Source: Rhodospirillales bacterium (GTDB lineage Bacteria > Pseudomonadota > Alphaproteobacteria > Rhodospirillales > WMHbin7). From it: a stretch of 64,000 bases of DNA. The stretch lies in the NCBI GenBank assembly GCA_016214125.1, contig JACRPC010000008.1, forward strand, positions 1 to 64,000, read 5' to 3'. The notes under the pieces were generated by a model. It searched no databases and was not told where the DNA came from. It saw only the letters and a program-made list of their open reading frames with translations. Position 1 is the first letter of the stretch, and each line of letters begins with the position of its first letter. Positions 41,445 to 48,653 of the stretch are shown here, piece after piece. Made by a program: the position numbers and the translations under genes.

Positions 41445-42145
41445 GCGGCGCTCCCCAGATAGGCCTGGACGACACGGGGATCGGCGCGCACCTGGGCGGG
41501 CGGCCCTTCGGCCAGCACCTTGCCCAGTTGCAGAACGGTGATCGTGTCGGCGATGGCGAACACCACCTCCATGTCGTGCTCGACCAGAAGCACGGTGACG
41601 CCGCGCCGGTTCGCCATCTCGCGCAGCGCTTTGGCCAGCTTCATCGATTCCTCGAACGACAGGCCGGCCGCCGGCTCGTCGAGCAACAGCAGGCTGGGCC
41701 GGCCGGTGAGCGCCAGGGCCAGATCAAGCCGGCGCTGATCGCCATAGCCGATCGCCCCGGCCGGCCGCTCGGCCACGCCCTCCAACCCGAACTCGGCCAG
41801 GGTTTCCCCGACATCGCCGCCGGCTTCCGCCTTGCGCGCCGCCAATTCAAGCTGGGCGCGCACGCTGAGGGCCGGAAAGATGCTGGTCTTCTGGAAGGAA
41901 CGCGCCAGTCCCTTGAGGCGCCGCGCCCAGGGCGCCAGCGGGGTGATCTCGGCGTCTTGAAAGAACACCTGGCCGGCATGGCCGCGGGCGCGCCCCGACA
42001 GCACATCGATCAGGGTCGATTTGCCGGCGCCGTTGGGGCCGATCAGGGCGCGGATCTCGCCCGGCTCGACCGTCAGGTTGACGTTGTCCAGGGCCAGGAA
42101 ACCGCCATAGGCCTTGCTCACCGCGCGGGCTTCAAGAATCGGCAT
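41441..42145 (-). CDS. livG: ABC transporter ATP-binding protein (LivG family), second system
   Basis: 234 residues. Walker A GPNGAGKST near 38-46, ARSFQKTSIFPAL, a signature region reading IGYGDQRRLDLALAL, Walker B LLLLDEPAAGLSFEE and VEHDMEVVF with the switch His. Its start lies 14 bases inside the end of the LivM gene. Somewhat shorter than usual LivG proteins (about 250). Confidence 0.92.
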   Translation of the reverse strand: MPILEARAVSKAYGGFLALDNVNLTVEPGEIRALIGPNGAGKSTLIDVLSGRARGHAGQVFFQDAEITPLAPWARRLKGLARSFQKTSIFPALSVRAQLELAARKAEAGGDVGETLAEFGLEGVAERPAGAIGYGDQRRLDLALALTGRPSLLLLDEPAAGLSFEESMKLAKALREMANRRGVTVLLVEHDMEVVFAIADTITVLQLGKVLAEGPPAQVRADPRVVQAYLGSAA

Positions 42146-43109
42146 GCCGCCTCCTTGCGCCCAGGCCCAAAAGCCGCATCGCCAGTCCCGACAGACCCTG
42201 CGGGAAGGAGACGGTGACGACGATGAGGCTGATGCCGATGATGCCCAGCCAGTGGGTGGTGACGTCGCCCAAGGCCTCCTTGAGGAAGAAATAGACCATC
42301 GAGCCCAGCACCGGCCCCCAGGGCGCCACCGAGCCGCCCAGCACCGCCATGATGAGGGCCGAGCCCGACGAGGTCCAATAGACCGTCTCGGGCGAGATGT
42401 AGGCGTTGTAGAGGGCGAAGAGCACGCCGCCCGCCGCCGTCGTCGCCGCCGAGATGGCGAAGATCACCGCCCTTGGCCACAGCGTGCGGTAGCCCAGGAA
42501 GCCGGCGCGTTCCTCGTTCTCGCGGATCGCCTCGGTCAGGCGGCCCAGCCGGCTGTGGGCCAGCCAGATCACCAGCGTCACCACGATCACCAAGACGCAC
42601 CAGGCGATCAGGAACATGCCGTGCGGCTGCTGAAAGGTCTTGAGCGGCAGGCCGAACAACTCGCGCGGAAATTTGATGGTGAGGCCGTCATGGCCGCCGG
42701 TGAGGCCGCGCAGGCGGGTCGAGGCCTCGTAGACCGCCTGGCCGATCGCCAAGGTGAGCATGCCAAAGGCGATGCCGTGCACGCGCACGAAGACCAGCCC
42801 GACCAGGAAGGCGAAGGTGGTGACGGCCAGCACCACCAAGGGGATCAGCAGCTCGATCGGGATGTCGGTCTGTTTGAGGCCGATGCCGATCAGATAGCCG
42901 GGCAGGCCGAAGAAGGCGGCGTGGCCGAAGCTCACCATGCCGTTCTGGCGGATGAGCAGCCCCACCCCCAACGCGAAGAGGGCGTAGAAGCAGGATTGGG
43001 CGAGCAGCGTCATCACCAGGGCCGAGGCGACGGTCTTCGAGGCCACCCAGCCCAAGGCCATCGCCGCCAGCGCCATCAGCACGCCTTTGACGAACGCGCC
43101 CCGATTCAT
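42132..43109 (-). CDS. livM: ABC transporter permease (LivM family), second system
   Basis: 325 residues from MNRGAFVKGVLMALA; the frame stays open further upstream across the LivH gene but that part is a shadow. QNGMVSFGHAAFFGLPGY and the coupling loop HSRLGRLTEAIRENEERAGFLGY are family signatures. Start and LivH stop share one base (TGATG). Confidence 0.92.
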   Translation of the reverse strand: MNRGAFVKGVLMALAAMALGWVASKTVASALVMTLLAQSCFYALFALGVGLLIRQNGMVSFGHAAFFGLPGYLIGIGLKQTDIPIELLIPLVVLAVTTFAFLVGLVFVRVHGIAFGMLTLAIGQAVYEASTRLRGLTGGHDGLTIKFPRELFGLPLKTFQQPHGMFLIAWCVLVIVVTLVIWLAHSRLGRLTEAIRENEERAGFLGYRTLWPRAVIFAISAATTAAGGVLFALYNAYISPETVYWTSSGSALIMAVLGGSVAPWGPVLGSMVYFFLKEALGDVTTHWLGIIGISLIVVTVSFPQGLSGLAMRLLGLGARRRHADS

Positions 43110-43957
43110 CAGACGCGACTCCCCGCCAGACCGGTGGGGCGCCAGATCAAGACCGCCATCATGAGGAGGAAGGGCAGGAGCGCCGTCAGTTCGGGCAGGA
43201 AGACCACGCCCAGCACGTTGATCTGACCCAAGATGAGCGCCGCCGCGAAGGCGCCGCCCAGACTGCCCAGCCCGCCGATCACCACCACGATGAAGGAATC
43301 GACCAGGATGTCGGCGGCCATGGCGGGCGAGATCGAAAGGATCGGCGCCGCCACCACGCCGGCCATGCCGGCCAGGGCCGCGCCTACCCCCACCACCAGC
43401 GCGCTCAGGCGATCGGTGTCGACGCCTTGGACGGCGGCGATCACCGGGTCGTGGCTGGCGGCGCGCACATAAAGCCCGACCTTGGAGCGGGTGAGCCAGA
43501 AGGCCAAGCCCCCCGCCACCAGGATGCCGAAGGCGACGATCGCCAGCCGATAGATGGGGAAGGTGGTGCCGGGCAACTGGACCACGCCCGACAGAAGCGC
43601 CGGCTCGGCGAAGGAATGGGTATCGTTGCCCCAGAAGGTTTGGATGAAATCCTCGGAGATCAGCGCCAGGCCGAAGGTGACGAGCAGGGTGGTGAGCGGA
43701 TCGCGCCCGCGCAAGGGGCGGAAGACCAGGATGTCGAGCGCCACGCCTAGCACCGCCAGCCCCAGCGCCGCCACCAGCAGCCCGCCCCAGAAGCCGGCCA
43801 GCTTGGCCGCCGTGTAGCCGAAATAGGCGCCCAACATGTAAAGCGCGCCATGGGCGAAATTGACGATGCGTCGCAGCCCGAACATCAGGGCCAGCCCGGA
43901 CGCCATGGCGAACAGGAATGTCCCATAGACCAGCCCGTTGAGGATCTGGATCAGCAT
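43109..43957 (-). CDS. livH: ABC transporter permease (LivH family), second system
   Basis: 282 residues from MLIQILNGLVYGTFLFAMASG. ALMFGLRRIVNFAHGALYMLGAYFG and ASHDPVIAAVQGVDTDRL are the usual LivH landmarks. First gene of a minus-strand H-M-G-F-K operon whose promoter must lie in the 203 bases shared with the divergent thioesterase gene, where a 16-base palindrome is found. Confidence 0.92.
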   Translation of the reverse strand: MLIQILNGLVYGTFLFAMASGLALMFGLRRIVNFAHGALYMLGAYFGYTAAKLAGFWGGLLVAALGLAVLGVALDILVFRPLRGRDPLTTLLVTFGLALISEDFIQTFWGNDTHSFAEPALLSGVVQLPGTTFPIYRLAIVAFGILVAGGLAFWLTRSKVGLYVRAASHDPVIAAVQGVDTDRLSALVVGVGAALAGMAGVVAAPILSISPAMAADILVDSFIVVVIGGLGSLGGAFAAALILGQINVLGVVFLPELTALLPFLLMMAVLIWRPTGLAGSRV

Positions 43958-44071
43958 GCGCCGCCCTGCCTTCTGCCCGGAACGACGGCCCGTGGCGAGC
44001 CGCCCTCCATCCCTGTCCTTCCGCCGCCCGTCCATGGATCGCGGCCGGCAGGAAAGGCTTGTTTTTCTCCG

Positions 44072-44087
44072 GTGAATGATTATTCAC
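44072..44087. promoter_or_regulatory. Palindrome in the divergent livH/thioesterase promoter region
   Basis: GTGAAT at 44072-44077 and ATTCAC at 44082-44087 form an inverted repeat with a 4-base AT-rich spacer, of the size bound by TetR- or GntR-type repressors. It lies 115 bases before livH and 74 before the thioesterase gene. No regulator gene is adjacent. Confidence 0.5.
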
Positions 44088-44160
44088 TCATGGAGCGCCG
44101 TCAAGACAAACCGACCATTATTCGCCCGATCACCGCAAACCAAGCCAAGCCAGGACCGCC

Positions 44161-44601
44161 ATGCCGCACAAAGCCAATCGAAAAGACGATCCGCCGCCCG
44201 GTTTCACGGTCTCGTCGATCTTCGACGGAAAATTCGCCGATCGGGTGGGCCCGCTTTATGAAAAGCGCCTGCCCGATGGGCGTTGGCTTTTTGGCGTACG
44301 GGTGCGGCCGGACCATTGCAACGCCCGCGAAACCATGCATGGCGGCATGATGATGACCCTGGCCGATCAGGTGCTGGGCCTCACGGTCGATCGGGCGCTG
44401 GAGGACGGCGCCCAGACCGCCACCGTGAGCCTCAATTGCGATTTGATCGCCGCCGCGCTTCCCGGCGATTGGGTGGAGGGCGAGGCGCAGGTGGTGCGCA
44501 AAACCCGCTCGATCGTCTTCGTGCGCGGCACGCTCACGCGCGCCGACAGCGGCGAGGTGCTCTTGTCGGCAAGCGGGTTATGGAAGCGGTTGAAGGGGTG
44601 A
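44161..44601 (+). CDS. Hotdog-fold thioesterase (PaaI-like)
   Basis: 146 residues. DHCNARETMHGGMMMTLADQVLG matches the catalytic segment of PaaI-type thioesterases (N....HGG...TLAD), with an additional SLNCDLIAAALPGDWVEGEAQV strand region. It would hydrolyse acyl-CoA esters, possibly releasing CoA from catabolic intermediates. Divergent from the second Liv operon with a shared palindrome between. Confidence 0.85.
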   Translation: MPHKANRKDDPPPGFTVSSIFDGKFADRVGPLYEKRLPDGRWLFGVRVRPDHCNARETMHGGMMMTLADQVLGLTVDRALEDGAQTATVSLNCDLIAAALPGDWVEGEAQVVRKTRSIVFVRGTLTRADSGEVLLSASGLWKRLKG

Positions 44602-44741
44602 TGGGGGGCGATTGGACCGAAGAGAAATCGGTGTTTACGTAAAAAAGTGCCTTAAATTATGCGGTAAATCTTCGTCTCTTGACCTCTCAATCGCGCCGAG
44701 GAAGGATACCCGATAATCCATGGTGGCAGGCAGCATACAAG

Positions 44742-45587
44742 ATGACATTGAGTTTTTTTTCACTTGTCACTTCGCCGGCTGAAATCATCTCTACTACTGA
44801 GACTATACTTGGCTGTGCAACATGTTTTTTTTACAAACAAGATGAAAGGTATATTTATCTTGTAACAAACTGGCATGTCGTTACTGGGCGCAATCCCATG
44901 GCGCCAAATATTAGTAATTCAGGCGCCATACCAACACATCTTCGTTTGAGATTACATAAAAACGTTGGGGATGGAAAAATTAGCTTATCACAAAAATTAT
45001 TATGCTTGTTTAACATCAATGATCAGGATGGAAACAGTCCAAAATGGCTTGAGCACCCTAAACATCGCTACAATATTGATGTCGTTGTGCTAAGAATAGA
45101 AAAGGAATCTAGTTTTATGTCAAACGTATTTTTCCGCTGTATCAGCGAATACAGTCACTTTGAAGAGCGATACGCTGAATCGGCCATGGATGACATTATT
45201 GTAATTGGGTACCCATGGGGACTGGATGGCGGTGACCGAGTTCTTCCTCTGTTTAAGCGAGGCAGTATCGCCTCTGAGCCAACAATCGATTATAATGGCC
45301 TCCCTCAATTCTTGATTGATTGCAAAACAACAAAAGGGATGTCGGGAGCGCCCGTAATTTGTTTACACAAGGGAATATGGTCACCGACAGAGAAAGAGTC
45401 CGATGCTGTTGTTGGCACTGTTGAAAAATTTTCTGGGATTTATTCAGGGCGATGGCACGCGAAAGAATTTGGTGAACATACTAAAGCAACTGATGAAATT
45501 ACTGAGATTGGAATAGTATGGAAAAAAGCCGTGATAGAAGAAATAATTCAAGGTGGCGTATTTGGCACTGAAATTTGTAAGCTATAA
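44742..45587 (+). CDS. Trypsin-like serine peptidase, AT-rich and probably acquired
   Basis: 281 residues from MTLSFFSLVTSPAE; a TTG start 63 bases earlier is less likely. A chymotrypsin-fold triad can be assigned: His45 in VTNWHVVTGRN, Asp113 in HRYNIDVVVLRI and Ser201 in TTKGMSGAPVI, with the GxSG context of serine peptidases. No signal peptide is seen, so it is probably cytoplasmic. Codon use is strikingly AT-rich (TTATCA, AAAATT, ATATTT runs) compared with the GC-rich flanks, indicating recent transfer. A toxin-antitoxin pair follows 250 bases later. Target protein unknown; it could act in defence or stress, which is speculation. Confidence 0.75.
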   Translation: MTLSFFSLVTSPAEIISTTETILGCATCFFYKQDERYIYLVTNWHVVTGRNPMAPNISNSGAIPTHLRLRLHKNVGDGKISLSQKLLCLFNINDQDGNSPKWLEHPKHRYNIDVVVLRIEKESSFMSNVFFRCISEYSHFEERYAESAMDDIIVIGYPWGLDGGDRVLPLFKRGSIASEPTIDYNGLPQFLIDCKTTKGMSGAPVICLHKGIWSPTEKESDAVVGTVEKFSGIYSGRWHAKEFGEHTKATDEITEIGIVWKKAVIEEIIQGGVFGTEICKL

Positions 45588-45811
45588 TATTCATATTTGA
45601 TGGCACCAATAAATGACCCCACCGCCAAGCGGTAGGCCGAGCGAGTGGCCCTGGTGACGCATTGATCGGACGGCACCCGCCCATGATGACCACCTCGCCG
45701 CGCCATAGGGTAGCGCCAAACGATCGGCCGGGTTGGAATTCCGCCTTTACCCGCCAGCGATCGGAGGGCACGATCAGGGCGTCATCTGGCCGGGAGGCCC
45801 CTTGCGCAACA

Positions 45812-45828
45812 CCTATAATTTTTATAGG
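45812..45828. promoter_or_regulatory. Operator/-10 palindrome of the toxin-antitoxin pair
   Basis: CCTATAA at 45812-45818 and TTATAGG at 45822-45828 form a perfect inverted repeat around TTT. It includes TATAAT (45814-45819), usable as a -10 box, and ends five bases before the toxin start codon. An XRE-type antitoxin bound here would block transcription, the usual autoregulation of such pairs. Confidence 0.7.
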
Positions 45829-45833
45829 CTGGG

Positions 45834-46139
45834 ATGAGCGGTCAGGTCGTGCCGTTTCGCCTGTCGCGCGCCAGGGCGCTGGCGCTGGTTCGCCAGGCCG
45901 GCAAGGAGACCGGCCGCATCGTGCTGACGCGCCACGCTCAACAACGAATGCGCCAAAGGCGGATCACCATGAAGCAAATCCTCGCCTGTCTTGGCAGCGG
46001 CATTATGACCGAGGGACCGGCGCTTGATGTGCGGGGCTGTTGGGCGTGCCGGATGGAGCGAACCGTGCTCGACGACGCCATCAAGGTTGGCCTGGCGATC
46101 GACCCCGCCGCCAACGTCATCATCGTGACCGTCATCTGA
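45834..46139 (+). CDS. DUF4258 protein, probable toxin of a type II pair
   Basis: 101 residues. The IVLTRHAQQRMRQRRITMKQIL segment, with H and a cluster of Arg, is typical for DUF4258 proteins (BECR/RelE-like fold), and the C terminus ends in a hydrophobic strand (NVIIVTVI). DUF4258 genes are commonly followed by an XRE-family antitoxin gene, as here (14-base gap). Ribosome-dependent or other RNase activity is inferred only from the family. A perfect palindrome precedes its start. Confidence 0.65.
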   Translation: MSGQVVPFRLSRARALALVRQAGKETGRIVLTRHAQQRMRQRRITMKQILACLGSGIMTEGPALDVRGCWACRMERTVLDDAIKVGLAIDPAANVIIVTVI

Positions 46140-46153
46140 CGGGGGAACCGGCC

Positions 46154-46585
46154 ATGCATCACTACACCGCCTGCGGCCTTGGCAACGTCTACCTGAAAAG
46201 CGGCTACCGCAAGCACAAGACGCCCTATGGCGATGGCGTTTCGATCGACGACATCGAAGGGCTGCATCGCGCCATCGCCCTTCATCTGGTCGGCCACAGG
46301 CCGCGCCTCGCCGGAACCGAGCTTCGTTTCTTAAGGAAGGAGCTTGAGCTGACCCAGGCCCAGCTTGCGTCGCTTCTGGGCAACGACGCCCAATCGGTGG
46401 CGCTGTGGGAGAAGAGGGGCCGCGTTCCGAAATGGGCCGATCTGTTGATCCGCGCCCTTTACCGCGAGGTGGTGGAAGGCCGGGCGGGGATCGTCGAGCT
46501 TGTCGAGCGCATCAACGCCCTCGGCACCGAGCCAGCGAGGTTGACCTTTTCCGACACCAAGAAAGGCTGGCGCCTCGCGGCTTAA
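46154..46585 (+). CDS. XRE-family helix-turn-helix antitoxin
   Basis: 143 residues. An N-terminal YTACGLGNVYLKSGY....TPYGDGVSI.D..GLHRAI segment is typical of antitoxins paired with DUF4258 proteins; a central HTH (ELRFLRKELELTQAQLASLLGNDAQSVALWEK, about residues 57-90) follows, then an EL/R-rich helical tail. It should neutralise the protein encoded at 45834 and bind the palindrome at 45812-45828. The last four bases overlap the convergent amidohydrolase gene. Confidence 0.8.
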   Translation: MHHYTACGLGNVYLKSGYRKHKTPYGDGVSIDDIEGLHRAIALHLVGHRPRLAGTELRFLRKELELTQAQLASLLGNDAQSVALWEKRGRVPKWADLLIRALYREVVEGRAGIVELVERINALGTEPARLTFSDTKKGWRLAA

Positions 46586-47778
46586 CCCCTCACCCCTTCC
46601 CGCCACACCGCCAGCGGTTGGCGAAGGGCCCGGGCGTCGTGGGTGGGCGATTGGGCCAGCGCCACGGCGTCGAAGCGTCCGCCCTTGACCGGACCGGCCG
46701 GCGCCACCTTCCATAACCGGCGCGGCACCGCGGTGGCCGAGGCCAGCACGGCGGCCAACCCCAGCCCGGCTTCCAGGAAGTGGAACAGCTCGTCGATCAG
46801 GGCCTGGCCGTGCGGCACGCCCTGGCTGCCGGCATCCGAGCCCGCCACCAGCGCCACCCCCAACTTGGCCGCTTCGCCCACCATCTGGGTGTGGCCGTCG
46901 AGAATGCGGCGAAGATGCGCCACCGTTTCTTCGGGCCAGCCCACCACCTCGGGCCTAGCCCATTGGAAATGGACCGGCGAGAAGGTGGGCACCCAGGCGA
47001 TTCCCTTGTCGGCCATGCGGGTCAGGCTTTCCCGATTCATGAAAAAGCCGTGCTCGATGGAATCGAAGCCCGCCTCGCAGGCCACCCTTAGCCCCTTCTC
47101 GCCGCTGCAATGGGCGAAGGTGGGCTTGCCCGCCGCCCGGGCCGCCTGGGCGATGCGGGTGGCGGCCGGGGCGTCGAATTGCGGCAGATCGGTCACCGCG
47201 CCCTTGGCGAAATCGATGATGCCGGTGAGGATCACCTTGATGTCGTCGGCGGTTTTGGCGATTTCGGCCACCATCGGCTCGATGGCCTCGTCGGTTTCCA
47301 CGTCCCGCGCCATGAAGGCGCCGTAGCGGTTGGGCCGCTTCAAGCCCAGCCCGGGCGAGCGGATGGCGGGATAGCCCGAGGCCGGATGGCGCGCCAGATC
47401 GCGCATCGCATCGTTGACGCCGAATTTGTCGCCGGCGTCGCGCACCAAGGTGATGCCGGCCTTGAGCGTGGCCTGGGCATGGCCCTTGGCGGCGCCCAGC
47501 AAATCCTCGACCGGCGCCTTCTGGTGGGCGGCCCTGATCTTGCCGTCCAGCTCGGCGCCGTGCAGAAACAGATGCGCGTGCGCCTCGACCAGACCCGGCA
47601 TCAGGAAGGGCGCGCGTTCCACCACCAGGCCCCGGGCCGCAAGATCGACCGCCTGATCGCCCAGGGCCAGATCGGCAACCCGGCCCTCCTCGATCAGCAA
47701 AGTCGCCGGCTGGTCGTGGAAGCGTTCGCCGTCGAAGCGCGATTGGGCGACGATGCCGAAGGGAGCATGCCGGCTCAT
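46582..47778 (-). CDS. Amidohydrolase coupled to a corrinoid methyltransferase operon
   Basis: 398 residues of the metal-dependent amidohydrolase superfamily: metal-binding GLVEAHAHLFLHG (HxH) near residue 66, a later AHCSGEKG and SIEHGFFMN pair of histidines and the catalytic Asp in GSDAGSQG. The general shape is that of imidazolonepropionase/prolidase-like enzymes that open cyclic amides or cleave C-N bonds. Its ATG overlaps the stop of the methyltetrahydrofolate methyltransferase gene (ATGA), so it is translated with it. It probably acts on the methylated substrate or its demethylated product; the compound is unknown. Confidence 0.82.
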   Translation of the reverse strand: MSRHAPFGIVAQSRFDGERFHDQPATLLIEEGRVADLALGDQAVDLAARGLVVERAPFLMPGLVEAHAHLFLHGAELDGKIRAAHQKAPVEDLLGAAKGHAQATLKAGITLVRDAGDKFGVNDAMRDLARHPASGYPAIRSPGLGLKRPNRYGAFMARDVETDEAIEPMVAEIAKTADDIKVILTGIIDFAKGAVTDLPQFDAPAATRIAQAARAAGKPTFAHCSGEKGLRVACEAGFDSIEHGFFMNRESLTRMADKGIAWVPTFSPVHFQWARPEVVGWPEETVAHLRRILDGHTQMVGEAAKLGVALVAGSDAGSQGVPHGQALIDELFHFLEAGLGLAAVLASATAVPRRLWKVAPAGPVKGGRFDAVALAQSPTHDARALRQPLAVWREGVRG

Positions 47779-48653
47779 GGCCGGTAGAGCTTGCGCACCA
47801 GGCGAAGCGCGTCGGTGCCCTGGGCCTCCAGGATCTTCTTGAAGGTTTCGAAGACCGGATTGCCGTCTTCAAGCTTCTGGTAGTCGCGCCAGGGCGTGCC
47901 CAAGACGTAATCGAAGCCCAGCGGCACCGCGACGGTGAGGAAGGCGTTCTCCAACTGCTCCTTCAAATTCGAGCCGTCGGCGGCCTTGGCCGGCATCTGC
48001 TGGCCGATGTTGCTGATGCCGCCCGACATGTGGATGCCCTTGAGCGCCGGGTCCGAGCCGATGCGACGCACCGCATCCAAGGCCATCTTGTTCATGCCGG
48101 CGGTGTCGGCGATGAGCGCGCTCACCGCGATGTCGACGATGATGTCGTCCATGGCCAGGCCGCATTCCTTGACCAGGCGCACCGCCACCCGATGCGCGGT
48201 GTCGGCCATCTCGGCGCCGGTGATGTTGGGCTTGGCCTCGCCGTCCTCCAGGCGTTCCGAGGCCATCAGGATCACCTTGAAGGGGCGGATGGTTAGAAGC
48301 TCCATCATCTCCCAGCGCGTCTCGGCGACCGAATTGACGATCGGCTTTTGCCCTTTCGCCTTGTCGGGATCGTAGGTCTTGAGGCAGACCTTCTGCACCT
48401 CGACATTGGGGAAATCGAAGGAGAGCGGCACCTCGACCACCTCTTGGATCGCGCGGATGATGCGGGCCAGGAATTCCGGATCGTCCTTGGCCCGGTTGCC
48501 GGCGTTGAGATTGAGATATTTGGCGCCCGCCGCGACCTGGCGCTTGGCCAGTTCCTGCAGCGCCGGGAAATCCTCGTTGTCGAAGAATTCGCGGGTGCTC
48601 TTGAAGCCGGGATTGATGCGCTCGCCGATGACGGTGAGATTGAGGCGGGTCAT
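47775..48653 (-). CDS. Methyltetrahydrofolate:corrinoid methyltransferase (MeTr/DHPS family)
   Basis: 292 residues with a pterin-binding TIM barrel: LTVIGERINPGFKSTREFF at the N terminus, GAKYLNLNAGN, VEVPLSFDFPN, KPIVNSVAE and ISNIGQQMPA late. Such enzymes move the methyl group between a corrinoid protein and tetrahydrofolate. In this operon it is the expected methyltransferase II, taking methyl from the corrinoid protein at 52300 to H4 folate. It overlaps its neighbours on both sides by four bases. The reaction direction is inferred from the adjacent MetV-MetF and formate dehydrogenase genes. Confidence 0.88.
   Translation of the reverse strand: MTRLNLTVIGERINPGFKSTREFFDNEDFPALQELAKRQVAAGAKYLNLNAGNRAKDDPEFLARIIRAIQEVVEVPLSFDFPNVEVQKVCLKTYDPDKAKGQKPIVNSVAETRWEMMELLTIRPFKVILMASERLEDGEAKPNITGAEMADTAHRVAVRLVKECGLAMDDIIVDIAVSALIADTAGMNKMALDAVRRIGSDPALKGIHMSGGISNIGQQMPAKAADGSNLKEQLENAFLTVAVPLGFDYVLGTPWRDYQKLEDGNPVFETFKKILEAQGTDALRLVRKLYRP

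Noticed and set aside
42132-44087. Single 651-codon LivM-type gene
   Set aside because: Only the part from 43109 downwards matches LivM; the upstream part is the LivH gene in another frame.
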